Source: Diploptera punctata (lineage: Eukaryota > Arthropoda > Insecta > Blattodea > Blaberidae). Taken from it: a DNA stretch of 64,000 bases. Shown here one piece after another: positions 33,148-43,942 of the stretch; the first letter of the stretch is position 1; each line of letters starts with the position of its first letter. The position numbers and the translations under genes are program-made. The stretch spans positions 2,232,001-2,296,000 of the forward strand of contig JASPKZ010002332.1 of assembly GCA_030220185.1 (NCBI GenBank), written 5' to 3'. The notes beneath the pieces are model-generated. The model was not told where the DNA came from, did not search any database, and saw nothing but the letters and a program-made list of their open reading frames with translations.

Positions 33148-33480
33148 CCATCCATCCATAGTAATTCTGCCCGAAGGCAGGTCATTCACTGCAATTATAG
33201 CATTTTCATGCTATGCTTTACATATTTACTAGAGAATTATAGGTGTGGTAGCTTCCCGTTGCTTTCCACACCGGTGAAGGGTGATGATGATAATGATAAG
33301 GATGATGATGATGGCCGGATGATTTTCGGAGACCGTTGGGCCCTAAACTTCCTGACATTTGTCTTACAGGTGAGGAAAATACCCGAAAAAACCTCACCCA
33401 GGAACCTGTCCCGACCGGGAATCGAAGCAGGTCCGCTGAGTGACAAGGCAGCACGCTACCTCGAGACCACAGCGGTGGAC
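33148..33480 (-). mobile_element. SINE S2A copy
   Basis: Reverse-strand copy: (CCAT)n, TAATTCTGCCCGAAGGCAGG, AGAATTATAGGTGTGGTAGC and the head ending CTCGAGACCACAGCGGTGGA. The internal trinucleotide stretch (GATGATGATAATGATAAG) is longer than in other copies. An imperfect flanking GTAATAT is present on both sides. Confidence 0.85.
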
Positions 33481-33689
33481 CATAGTAATATAATTACGAA
33501 TAATAAATTAAGAGCAATTTCTTCAGATCTCATATACAATTCAGTTTATATAGGGTCTATAACTCTTACTAACAAGCGTAAAACATTACATGCTATTTCT
33601 ATGAGCGCAATTCAAATTGTCAATTTAAAATCAGTTAATCTAAGATTAATTTTATAATTAATCATATATATATATTTCCGGTTTTAACA

Positions 33690-34985
33690 ATGTTGCAATA
33701 CATTTTTGCGGCACCAATGATTTGTCTTCAATTTCGCTTTGTAATTGTTCTCCATTCGTCTCTATTATAACACATTTCTTCCTCTATTTTCCAGTCCTGC
33801 AAAGTCTCTCTAATCCATTGGATCCATGTGAGATTTGGTTGTCTTTTCCTTCTCCTTCGTGATAGTGTCCATTCCATTATTTCTTTTTGGGTATCTGTCA
33901 TCCTCCATCGCCTAATTTGACCTACCATTTTGTTGATTTTCTTAGATAAATTCTAAAATTGAGTTTTGTATATTCATGTTCTCATTTATAACTTGATTTC
34001 TAATTTTCTCTCTCCTTGATATCCTAGCAGATCTTCTCCAATAGTCCATTTCTGCTACTATTCATTTTCTTTTCATAAAAGTAAAGTGATCTCACAACAG
34101 GCCCGGAGGCCCTTGGGGTAGTACGAGGTTAAGGCTCCCACTTTTTCTAAACAATCGGCACTTTATGTCAGCCGGGTTTTCAGCCCTGCGTGACGGCCGC
34201 CTTTACCCCAGAACAAGCGTCTGGTACTCATTTCCGTTAGAGGCTGAGTCGACCCCAGGGCCTTAATGCCGCCAGAGGGCTTGGGTCAGTTTAAAAATCC
34301 TGACCCCATCGGTACTTGAACCCTCGACCCTCCGGCTTGTAGCTCAGTGCCTTAACTACTACGCTACGGCGTGCCTTTTATCTGATAATTTATAGTCCAA
34401 ACCTCTGAACCATACGTCATAATACTTCTAACTATTGTTTTAAAAAATTTAACTTTAGTTTCTTTTTTTATATGTTTATTCCATAATATTCCATTCAGGG
34501 CAGATATTACATATTTTTCTGAGTTTATCTTTGATCTTATTTACTTTCCCAGCTTGCCATCTTCTGTAATTTTTACTCCCAAATATTTGTATTCCTCTAT
34601 GTGTTTAATTGCCCCCATTTCATCTTCCAGTATCAAATCTTGATGAATGTCTCCTATGGCCATATACTTGGTTTTTTCCATATTCACCTTTAGTCCCCAT
34701 TTATTATATTCTTGAATCAATTTTCGGGTAATATATTCAATGTCTTCACACTCTTGTACCAAAATAAGTTAATCATCCGCAAATTGGAGGGAATATATTG
34801 TTGATTCATCATCTATTGGAATTCTCATAGTTTTAAATTTGTTTTTCCAACTTTTTATAGCTTTTTCTGTGTAGATTTTATATAATGTGGGGGATATGCT
34901 GCATCCCTGGCGTAATCCCTTGTTGGTTTCAAATCCTTTTGACAAATATTTTCCTATTTTCACTTTCACATATAAGTTTTTAATA
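33690..34985 (-). pseudogene. LINE family L3: reverse transcriptase to C-terminus, split by a SINE
   Basis: Read on the minus strand from 34985: KIGKYLSKGFETNKGLRQGC then SISPTLYKIYTEKAI (fingers/palm), LQFADD at the catalytic site near 34770, a stop, then VQECEDIEYITRKLIQEYNK, GLKVNMEKTKYM and EYKYLGVKITEDG (thumb), TIVRSIMTYGSEVWTIN, then, across the SINE S4 at 34083-34377, WRRSARISRREKIRN, MVGQIRRWRM and RNEWRT-type tail. This is the longest LINE stretch in the window, with both catalytic Asp of FADD retained. One stop after FADD and frameshifts inactivate it. Cut off at its 5' end near 34985. Confidence 0.88.
34083..34377 (-). mobile_element. SINE family S4, full length, inserted in LINE L3
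   Basis: The minus-strand head is GGCACGCCGTAGCGTAGTAG with B box GAGGGTTCAAGTACCG. The body includes CCTCTGGCGGCATTAAGGCC, GAGTACCAGACGCTTG, GGGCTGAAAACCCGGC and GGGCCTCCGGGCC. It interrupts the LINE between the YGSEVW motif and the C-terminal region. Relatives lie at 38760-38955 and 50570-50748. Confidence 0.8.
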
Positions 34986-35189
34986 TAATAATTAATTTTT
35001 AATATAATATAATAATGAGTTTTTAATATAATTAATCATAATTAATTAAAATAACATGAAACACGCGGAGGCATCAATATAATTACGCAGCTAAAAGTTA
35101 ACACTCAGAGATGCGATATGACTTATGATGTTTAAGCTTCTCAAAATAAACATGAGATTTAAAAATACGTAATTATTTATACCAGTACA

Positions 35190-35246
35190 ACATCGGCCAT
35201 GAACCTTCAGGTTATACAGTGCCAATGAGTTAGTGAGTTAGTATAA
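35190..35246 (+). mobile_element. LINE L1 3' tip
   Basis: CATGAACCTTCAGGTTATAC then AGTGCCAATGAGTTAGTGAG is the terminal ~55 bp of the L1 family. Extreme 5' truncation. Confidence 0.65.
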
Positions 35247-35400
35247 GATACTTATTAATGCTAAGAGATTTTTTAATGTAAAATAGGCCTAATATTGTGT
35301 AGGCCTAAGGCATAGAGTGAAACCACAGTCGTAAGACTGTGCGATGAGAAGAATGAAACAAAAAGTATAGCCTTATCATCAGCTATTTTGGAAATATATG

Positions 35401-35567
35401 AAGGGTACAGGGAAAAAGTAGGTACGTCACTTTTTCCTTGACACGTATAAAACGTACTTTTAGTTGTACAATTTCCATACTTCCTACCTGTATGTCAAAT
35501 ATTGTCGGTAATTAAACCCATGACTAAACTGTATATTTTACTGTTTCACACTTCTAAGTGATAGTGC
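35401..35567 (-). mobile_element. Partial copy of the 4.8-kb MITE
   Basis: AAGGGTACAGGGAAAAAGTA and TTTTTCCTTG, then AACGTACTTTTAGTTGTA, CATGACTAAACTGTATATTT and TTTCACACTTCTAA match 4776-5027 inverted. The distal end is missing. Confidence 0.6.
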
Positions 35568-36387
35568 ATTCCAACGAAAAATCTATTGACGCTTCAAACT
35601 CCTTTTCGACTTATCTAGTTCGTTCTCTGTATTATTTATACATAGTTCAATTTGGAAAGTAAAATTAAGTCGAAATTGAACTACAAAGTCGTGTTCTAAG
35701 AAGCGTGCCCTTCCATTCGTGCTGGAGATGGAAATAATCTCGGTTCCTATACCGTTTGTCATTATCACGTAGCCAATTACTAGTGTAGAGGAGGCGTCAA
35801 GAAGCGTAGTTTTGAGTCTTTTTGAAGTTTCAGAATATATAGAAAGCTTATATTCTATTATTTCCTTAGGGATTGCAGTATTGGAATCTTGTCAAATCAT
35901 CATTAAGAGTACAGATCCCTCAGGATTGTACATATCGTCTTCTAATGTGCTACTTAATATCTTCTTCACATGCACTTCTTTTGGAATAGAACATATTCAA
36001 AATCCATAACTATAGATGAATTCGAGCGAAAAGTGATTTACATAAATTCACAGAAGTGGAAAAATTTACTCGATATCATCACATAAATCAAACTTCTTCG
36101 ATAACACATTACGTACAATGCTCCAATTGTAGGTTGAATTTGTCACGTTGTAATTGACAAATTGTATCTTCAAGCAATAGCAATGACACAAAAGTCATGG
36201 AATATTTGATATATTTTCCAGTGTGGAGATTAGGATACTTACTAGTGGGAGTGCTTTTAATCAAGCTAAATTAGTTTCGCTTATTTACCCCAGATGCCAG
36301 CGAGTAATATGGGGTCGGTATATCGCCTTAGTGAGATACCTAGAGGATAACTAAGGTATCACTTGGATGGGTAATAGCCAGTATATT
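35568..36387. other. No gene recognised
   Basis: Frames at 35583-35768 and 35812-36009 are unremarkable. A GC-richer patch at about 36290-36370 (CCAGATGCCAGCGAGTAATA) may be part of an unknown repeat. Confidence 0.4.
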
Positions 36388-36512
36388 TTGCACATAGGTC
36401 TTTTTATTCAGGCCTGTTGTTCTTTAACGAGCCTAAAAAACTTCAGACTCGTGTCCCGCGGCTTAAATTTCCTCTCGGATGACTTGTCCTTTCGATTTTT
36501 TCGAACAAATAA
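36388..36512 (-). mobile_element. SINE S3 internal fragment
   Basis: TTTTTATTCAGGCCTG, ACGAGCCTAAAAAACTTCAG and GTCCCGCGGCTTAAATTTCC match the S3 body at 21836-22235. Both ends are lost. Confidence 0.6.
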
Positions 36513-37535
36513 TAGCTTTCATAAATATCAATACATTTTATAAATATTACAGTGGAATGGATGGTTTCATACGTGAAGACTTCTAATTGAGGTTAAATTT
36601 ATTCAATTATACCTTTTTTGTATATGTCAAACCCAATAAAGCATTGAATGATTCGGAAGTAAATGTAGATTTTAATCAAAATGACTTAACTTATAATCGT
36701 CTTAATTACGAATGTATTATTCTATAGCTAGAATAGATAAAGCATTATATTACTTTAATTTCACATATATATAATCGGCCCATACACTTTATGAACTTTG
36801 TGTCAATATTTCAAGCTAAATTGATGTAGGCCTATTTGACTGAACTTTTTTTTTTCAAACAGCATATGGCAAACAGACACACAGAAAACCGAATACACAA
36901 ACGCACAACACAAGGATGAATTAATGCATTTATAGAACAGAATTGAGAATGTAGAATGGTAGATGTTAGTTAATGCTAGCTGTAATTATTCAGAAGTTAA
37001 TGCGACGTGTGGCATTAAATGTTGAACTTGCTTGTTAGCAACTTTATAGGTTGAACTAATTTTAGATAATATTGGGTTACATGTTGAATAAAATGACACA
37101 AAGATGTAATGTCTCATCTGCAATCCAGTTTTACAACACCATTAAGAGTGAAAGGGCCTCATAACATTTAATGTTACGGCCGTCATTGCTAATAATCCTG
37201 ACTGCAATAACATTTGACCGAGTTCCATGGTTTAGCCTTTAGTGTATTTATTCTCAAGGAACAGGTCACAATTATCTTTTAATTTGGATCAATAGTTGTA
37301 AAACAAGGATCTCCATGTACGTACTTAAGAGCAAAAATTCGCAAGAGACAAATTTATGAAACCTAATTTGTATTTAGTCCTACATAATATCAGGATTGCC
37401 AGGCATCCCGATTTATGTGGGATAGTCCATTTCCCTAGTGGAATCCCGTTTAAAGCCATTCGGGATTGTATAAAATTCCGAATTTATGGATAAAGTGATA
37501 ATGCCGTTACTCAAGTGATAACAACACAATGGTTC
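36513..37535. other. No gene recognised
   Basis: About 1 kb of AT-rich sequence without a supported feature. Confidence 0.45.
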
Positions 37536-37920
37536 TATCGAACCTGTAGGTTCGTGGCCGCCGAACATAAGCTCTCCACACATCCCTATCCTGAGCTGTT
37601 TTCCAATCATCCCCTGTATAATCTACTTCCATTAAATCACGGTTAATGTTATTCTCCCACCTCATTCTTAGTCTATCAAATGGGTGTTTTTCTTCTGTTT
37701 GTTCTAAAAGAAGCTTACATCTTTCTCTTCCATTTCCCACTCGTCCCTCATGTCCTGCCCATAGCAGTCGACGAGATTTAACTGTTATTATACCGGTATC
37801 TGGTTTCCTATAAAGATCACGTTGCTCACTTTTATGTAGTCTTCTCAATTTGACTGTCTGTTCATCTCTTTTTAGTCCACAAAAATGTTCTGAGAACTTT
37901 ATTATCAAATACTCGTAATA
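37536..37920 (-). pseudogene. LINE L1 C-terminus
   Basis: Minus strand: KFSEHFCGLKRDEQTVKLRR, EQRDLYRKPDTG, RRLLWAGHEGRVGNGRERCK, RLRMRWENNINRDLMEVDY and TAQDRDVWRAYVR, then GAACCTACAGGTTCGATAGA. One frame stays open across about 130 residues. The usual AGTGCCAGTGAGT end is lost. Confidence 0.8.
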
Positions 37921-37960
37921 CTTTCTCCTATCTTAAAGTAAAAAATATATATATATATAT

Positions 37961-38240
37961 CCATCATCCATAGTAATTCTGCCCGAATGCAGGCCCTTTA
38001 CTAGGGAATTGTAGATGTGGTAGCTTCCCGTTGCTTTCCACACCGGTGAAGGATGATGATGATGATGATGGCCATATGATTTCGGGGAGAGTTTGGGCAT
38101 TAAAGTTTTCCTGACATTTGCCTTACAGGTGAGGAAAACCCCTGATAAAAACCTCACTCAGAAAAACTGCCCCGACCGGGATCGAACCCGGGCCCACTGC
38201 GTGACAAGGCAGCACGCTACCTCGAGACCACAGCGGTGGA
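37961..38240 (-). mobile_element. SINE S2A copy with internal deletion, inside AT repeats
   Basis: TAGTAATTCTGCCCGAATGC joins directly to CCTTTACTAGGGAATTGTAG, so the middle of the tail part is deleted. The head CTCGAGACCACAGCGGTGGA is intact. AT runs flank both sides, so it probably inserted in a (TA)n target or the repeat expanded later. Confidence 0.8.
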
Positions 38241-38242
38241 AT

Positions 38243-38279
<37 letters not shown>
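38241..38279 (+). repeat. (AT)n microsatellite
   Basis: Near-perfect AT dinucleotide run immediately after the SINE head; a shorter one (37947-37960) lies before it. Confidence 0.9.
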
Positions 38280-38284
<5 letters not shown>

Positions 38285-38759
38285 TAAGTTTTATATATTT
38301 TCAGTTGAACATTTTTTTAGAAAAGTTGGGACGATGAGAGTCCCTGTAATAGCTTGCATTTCCAGAATTGAGCCTACTTTTAATTTCTTTGTCTCATTTT
38401 TCTTTACTCAAGTGATGGATGGAAAATAAAATTACACGGCGCTCGTCGCACTTGTCATAGTCTTGGGAGAAGGGTTTGGGACTTCACCACTTCCCGTATT
38501 CCCAGACTTTTGTTCTTTAGTTTGTTAATCAGTAGTCGGTGATCACTGATCTCTAAGGCTAGGATTTTTATATAATATTAACATACAAAATATGTTTACA
38601 TATATGTAATGATTTTATGTAAAATATGTAAGAGTACATGTAAATTTCTTAAAATATATAATATTAAATACATTAAAATTTAATTTCTCTACAAATTATT
38701 TATTAAACATTAATTTTTAGATAGACGAAGCTTGAAGAAATGGGAAAGTGGAACTGGAA

Positions 38760-38955
38760 AATGCTTGACAACATGGAGGCTCCTATCATTCTAGACAATC
38801 AGGAGGCCTTATGTAATAGCCTTCGTCATATAGTACGCATATAGTACTGATTTTCGTCAACACCAGGAGCTAGCTTAAAAATTCTAACCCAACAGAGATT
38901 CGACCTTTTAGCTTGTAGCGTATTGTCTTCAACAACTATGACATAGCATGTCCCC
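38760..38955 (-). mobile_element. Degenerate SINE S4
   Basis: GCTTAAAAATTCTAACCCAA, ATTCGACCTTTTAGCTTGTA and ACTATGACATAGCATGTCC parallel the S4 head at 34300-34377, with many substitutions. An old copy. Confidence 0.5.
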
Positions 38956-39349
38956 TATATGTTTCTACTATTTCATTTATAAACAAAAACTTATATCCAA
39001 GTATTCAGTGACTTCCTATTGCCATGCTTATGGTGTCCGGAAAATGAAATTCTTTTTTTACACTTTTCCACCAAATTTGATATAAGTTGGAAAATCTGTT
39101 TCATTGTACAATGAGGTAGCCTACATGAGTTTCTAACGTAAACAAATATTGCCATACAGACTTTTAAAGTATTTTTCCCTTGTGAAAATTATTTTTCTTT
39201 AATTAAGAGAAACAATATGTAGTTTTACATAAAAATCTTCAATAATATGTAAAAATATGCAATAATAATTACAAATATGTAATGTTAAATTTTCATATTT
39301 GATCAATAATTTTATAATTCGTGGAGATTATCACTTTTACCTATGTATT

Positions 39350-39678
39350 GTCCACCGCTGTGGTTTCGAGGTAGCATGCTGCCTTATCACGCAGAGGGCC
39401 CGGATTCGATCCCCGGTCGGGGCAGTTTTTCTGGGTGATGTTTTTATCGGGGTTTTTCCTCACCTGTAAGACAAATGTCAGGAAACATTTAAGGCCCAAA
39501 CGGTCCCCGAAATCATATGGCCATCACCATCATCATCATCATCATCCTTCACCGGTGTGGAAAGCAACGGGAAACTACCACACCTACAATTCCCTAGTAA
39601 AGCTGCCAAGCATAGCATGAAAACTGCTATGATTGCAGTGAAGGACCTGCCTTCGGGCAGAATTACTATGGATGGACA
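39350..39678 (+). mobile_element. SINE S2A copy with target duplication
   Basis: Full structure from GTCCACCGCTGTGGTTTCGA to AGAATTACTATGGATGGACA. TATGTATT flanks it at 39342-39349 and 39679-39686. The (CAT)n centre has about eight units. Confidence 0.9.
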
Positions 39679-40389
39679 TATGTATTAGCAAAGCGAAATA
39701 TTATGTAATTACTAAGGGGCAGATTTCTATGACCTAAAAAATGGAAAATATGCAGGCACTTATGACCTAAAAAAGCTTTAAATATGACCTAAAAAGACAA
39801 AAAATATGACCTTATAATTGAATGAATTTTTTACCCATACTGTATTAATTGTTCATTCATATACATTTTCAATTGTGTCACAAGAAAAAGGAAATCATCC
39901 TCTATTGTCCAGTGCAAACGTTTGCTCCCTGTTAGCAGAAACCTTCGAAACAAGTGTACTGTAAAACTGACGATTTTTATACAGATACAATGTTCGTTAT
40001 TCCAATCGCCTGATGGCTAAGTTATTAAAAAAATCAAAATATGACTTTATCATAGAAATAAGCAGAAGTATGATCAAAGGTCTGAAAAAGTGAGAAATAT
40101 GACTTTTAAGACCCAATAAAAACCACTTAATCTTAATAATAAGGCATATATAAATGCTTTTACTTACTTGAAGTTTAGAATGTAGGCTTTGGTAAAAATA
40201 TGACATGTCATAGGAATCCTTCCTTAGTAATTACATAAGAATCCTAGCCTTAGTGATCACAGTTATCAATTCAGCTCGTGTGCTCGCATTCAATGTCTAA
40301 AATTTTTAACATCTTAATTTACAATTCGCAGTTTTGTACGTTTTCCATAAACTAAAATATTTTAAAACGTGGATCCATTATTATTTATA

Positions 40390-41922
40390 CACCGCTCAAA
40401 ACAATTAGAGGAACACTATGAAATATGCAAATATTTGTTCATTGGATAAAGGTACAAACATGAAATTAATAAAGTACATAATTTGTGGTTATTTATTTAT
40501 TTATTTATTTATTGCTCATGTCAGTAAAAACAAATGAATAACGCTGACAATTAACTTTTCAAATAATTCCGCTATGTAAGCAATTGAATCTTGTGCTTAT
40601 TTTTCAAAGTTAAACACTCGTTATATAGAGTTAGTATCGTGTGTGGCCTCCACGACATTCGATGACACTTTGGCATCTTCGTGGCATGCTCCCAATAAGA
40701 TTCTGGATTTCCTCTTGCGGGATATTCTCCCATTCCTCCTTCAGAGCATCTCCAAGTTGCTGCAGAGTTTGTGGAGCTTGATGTCAGTTCCTGACCTTCC
40801 TGTCTAGAAGATCCCACAAGTGTTCAATAGGGTTGAGGGGGTCTGGGCTGACCGCTGGCCACTCCATTACCTCAATTTCATTCCTCCTCAGGAAATCCCT
40901 GGTAACAGACGCAGAATGTGCCCTGGCATTATCCTGCATAAACAGAAATCCAGGGCCTACTCCAATGGCAGCAGGTACTACATGCTCTTCCAGAACGTGC
41001 TCGATATACCGGACAGCATTCAGTCGCTGGGGAACAAGTACAAGGTCCGTACGATTGTTGTACATAACTCCGGCCCACACCATTATGGAACCTTCTCCGA
41101 ATCTATAAATTTCCTGTACAGCCTCTGCAGAACATCTTTCTCCTGGCCGTCCCCACAACGTGTAAGACGATACCTGGATTCGTCCGAGAAGAGCACAGAC
41201 TCACACTGGTTCAGGTTCCAATCACCATGGTTTTCAGCATACGTACGTCTTGCTGCCTTATGCCCATTTGTTAAGCGTGGTTTTTTAACGGGACTTTTTG
41301 GACGAATATTCTCTTTCCTTAATCTGTTCCTTATGGTTTGGTCTGAAACCCGGATTCCGGAAGCCATATGAAGGTCATTCTGCAGGTCTTTTGCAGTTTT
41401 TGTACGCTGTCGAAGAGCAGAAAGAACAACGTATCTGTCATCCTGGGGCTTGTTTTAAATTTACGGCCCTGGCCACGTCTTCTACAATACTGACCTGTCT
41501 CTCTGTGCCTGTTGCGTAACGTGGACACCACGGAAGGAGAAACCCCAAGCTCTCTAGCCACTTGTCGCAGAGATTGACCTTGTCGTAAAGGGTGTAGAGC
41601 ATGATACACTTCAAACTCATTTAAATGCCTCATTTTGTCAGAGACTTCAATAAACAAGGCAATAATCAACATTCGTCACTATAGCAACATCAGGAAGCTT
41701 ACCAATTAGAAGTGGCCAGTGCCTTCCAAAATAAAAAAAAATATCTATGTTTGTTATTTGAGGTAATTTCTCTGTATTTAGGCCATGGATCTTTAAAATT
41801 TGTATCCAATGATAAACTTAATAATTCAATTTACATATTGTCCAACTTTCAGCATCACAGCTTTAAAAAACAATTACTTATTCAATTTATTACAAGTGTT
41901 CCTCTAATTGTTTTGAGCAGTG
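40390..41922 (-). mobile_element. Tc1-like transposon with complete termini
   Basis: Ends CACCGCTCAAAACAATTAGA (left) and TCTAATTGTTTTGAGCAGTG (right) are inverted repeats of about 28 bp, flanked by TA at 40388-40389 and 41923-41924. At 1,533 bp it is full length. It encodes the transposase at 40640-41640. The termini resemble those of the element at 1-1505 (CACYGCTCAAAA core), so the two belong to related lineages. Confidence 0.93.
40640..41640 (-). pseudogene. Tc1-family DDE transposase with frameshifts
   Basis: Minus strand, N to C: MRHLNEFEVYHALHPLRQGQ and LRQVARELGVSPSVVSTLRN (first helix-turn-helix), GRKFKTSPRMTD, then in another frame SDQTIRNRLRKENIRPKSPV (second helix-turn-helix), SVLFSDESRY with the first catalytic Asp near 41190, a third frame GSIMVWAGVMYNNRTDLV, FMQDNARAHSASVTRDF with the second Asp, SPDPLNPIEHLWD with the catalytic Glu near 40825, and C-terminal QQLGDALKEEWENIPQEE. 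All three catalytic residues are present. Frames break near 41400 and 41110 and a stop follows RKVRN at 40784. An extra CCC codon lengthens the Asp-Glu spacing from the normal 34 to 35 residues. Confidence 0.9.
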
Positions 41923-41948
41923 TATTATAAGCCTATGTTTTTCCTTTA

Positions 41949-42323
41949 CAGAGATTTAGGCACTCTCCCCCTACAGGGAAGAATTTGAACCACTACTAAT
42001 TTAGATACACTTGTTTTCGTATAGATGTCATTTTGAGTGGTACGTGGTCAGCGTTCCGCCTCATACTGACATCTAGGAAACCAAAGTAGTACTAGGACGG
42101 GAAAATTCGGTAAATTTTGCTTAGAGGCCTTTTCATTCAGGCTTAAGGATTTTTTACGAGCCTGAAAATCTTCAGACTCGGGACCCACGGCTTAAAGTCC
42201 CTCCCGGAGGACTTGCTCCTTGGATTTTTCCGTCCTAAAAAATCCACCGTCACCGGCCGGGTTCGAACCCGCGACCCTTGAGACCAGAGGCAAGGAGCAT
42301 AACCATTAGTCCACCGCGGCCGA
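41949..42323 (-). mobile_element. SINE S3, full length
   Basis: Minus-strand head CCGCGGTGGACTAATGGTTA, B box GCGGGTTCGAACCCGG, body and 3' GTAGGGGGAGAGTGCC as in the copy at 21836. It begins 26 bp beyond the Tc1 element's end. Confidence 0.85.
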
Positions 42324-42601
42324 CTGGATCAATTATAAAATAGTGAAATTAGGGTATTAATGTTAGCGGTCCGAAACAAACAAAGTTGTAATAAATTTAA
42401 CATTGAATTGTGTAGACCATATCTGTGGTTAATAAAAGGAAAATACGATTATAGTGCTCACTGTACTGTGTTCCCTTCTTTTATTTTAGTGTTTCTTACG
42501 GAGGAGAACATTACTTTAAAAAATACATTAAACAATAGAGGAGGTTGAAAAACCAACAGAAGTACAAATTAGGTGGTCTTATTTGTTTGATATATATGTA
42601 T

Positions 42602-42602
42602 A

Positions 42603-42679
<77 letters not shown>
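42602..42679 (+). repeat. (ATT)n microsatellite
   Basis: About 25 perfect ATT units. Confidence 0.95.
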
Positions 42680-43350
42680 TATAAAGCGAATATGGTTTTA
42701 CTTTGAATCGTATTATGTTCAAGTTATTATTATGTTTGGGAAAATCAGCAATATTGCGCAAGTTTTTATAGCGTAATTATATTATCTAAAAATACCGATT
42801 TCAGGCGAGAAAACCTTGGCAACCCTGCATATAATTTCGTTGCTTCATTAAAATTGTAAGGAAATTTGCTACGCAAATCATAATGTCATATTATTACTTT
42901 TGTCATTAAGTCAAGAGTTTGCACAAGTACTAAAAACGTCAGTTTTATTAGTCCTTGTTCAAAAATTAATACAGGACGATTTACAATTGCATTCTTATTT
43001 TCCTCCCTCTATATAATAAAATGATGTTAAATTAAAATCCCCACATATTGAATAGTGAAATAAACGGAATGAGTAACAAACCTTTGTGTGGAGCAAGGAT
43101 TTGGTAGATAAAAGTTTTAGTAAGGATCTTCGGTGCTGCACTAATGAACATCGAAACAAATCTCAGTCAAACAAGTTAAATAATCCATCTGAACCTGTTC
43201 TATTTGTGTGTATATATGATCAGATGTTATCGAACCTCAAGTGAAAAGTGTCCGGACGCACTATTTTGTTCCAACGAATGCACAGTGGTATATCTTCCAA
43301 AAATCCTTTCGTACTTCTTGCAAGGAAATTTTGATTCCATTAAATGGATG
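42680..43350. other. No gene recognised
   Basis: AT-rich flank with no supported feature. Confidence 0.45.
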
Positions 43351-43352
43351 GT

Positions 43353-43838
43353 AAAATAAATAATAGTTTTAAAAAACTAAAACAACACGCTTTATTAGAA
43401 AACCGAACTAAAAAATGAAAAATAATTTTAATTTCCAACACGCTTGGGATAAAATTAAAGTGGTCAACAAAAATATTATCTCCAACACATATAGAATAAA
43501 ACTAGAGTTATCAACAAAAAGAAAATCATTTTACCATCAAAAGAGTGGGCTGCTCTATATCAATTAATATATTTGATAATAAACAGATATTGGTAAAAGT
43601 AAAGTCTCTAAGAAAGAAAATGTAAAAATCATAAAAAGCACCCCACGCTTTTGATGGTCAAATGATTTTCTTTTTGTTGATAACTCTAGTTTTATTCTAT
43701 ATATGTTGGAGATGACTTTTCTGTTGACCACTTTAATTGTATCCCAAGCGTGTTGGAAATTAAAGTTATTTTTCATTTTTTAGTTCGATTTTCTAATAAA
43801 GCGTGTTGTTTTAGTTTTTTAAAACTATTATTTATTTT
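43353..43838. repeat. Long inverted repeat (arms ~203 bp, ~80-bp loop) with a peptide frame in each arm
   Basis: Left arm about 43353-43555 and right arm about 43635-43838 are reverse complements with roughly 11 differences by eye (near 95% identity). Each arm, read inward, opens with ATG and encodes MKNNFNFQHAWD...KVVN...SN.YRIKLELSTKRKSF. In the left arm it starts at about 43414 and stops at 43564. In the right arm it runs 43776 to 43564 on the minus strand and goes on into the loop. Most coding differences change the amino acid, so I see no sign of selection on the peptide. The peptide family is not recognised. A fold-back element or a duplicated fragment of an integrated gene are both possible. 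Confidence 0.85.
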
Positions 43839-43942
43839 TTATTTTTTAGTTTTAATATTTTACAGGATAAGATAAAAATGTAAATATCTTTAAATTCGAT
43901 ACTATTGTAGTATGAGCTAAAAGTAATACTCTTCTAAAAAAA

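Larger units (their letters stand above)
38540..40275. mobile_element. Possible DNA element with nested SINEs
   Basis: CTCTAAGGCTAGGATTTTTA (about 38555) is matched in inverse by TAAGAATCCTAGCCTTAGTG (about 40236-40255). Near the right, TGTAATTACTAAGG (39704) and CCTTAGTAATTACA (40222-40235) form an inner inverted pair. The inner 530 bp has repeated TATGACCTAAAA-type words near both ends (39728, 39763, 39783, 40036, 40095, 40196), as in transposase-binding subterminal repeats. An S4 relic and an S2A copy lie inside. Ends and target duplication remain uncertain. Confidence 0.4.

Noticed and set aside
33208..33657. A 149-codon plus-strand frame
   Set aside because: It crosses a minus-strand S2A SINE and its flank; Asp-rich part comes from the GATGATGAT stretch.
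40820..41519. Plus-strand frames of 183, 91 and 73 codons
   Set aside because: Antisense shadows of the minus-strand Tc1 transposase at 40640-41640.
43564..43776. A functional 70-aa gene in the right arm of the palindrome
   Set aside because: The other arm carries the same peptide with mostly amino-acid-changing differences and a different C-terminus, so the frame is not conserved as a gene.
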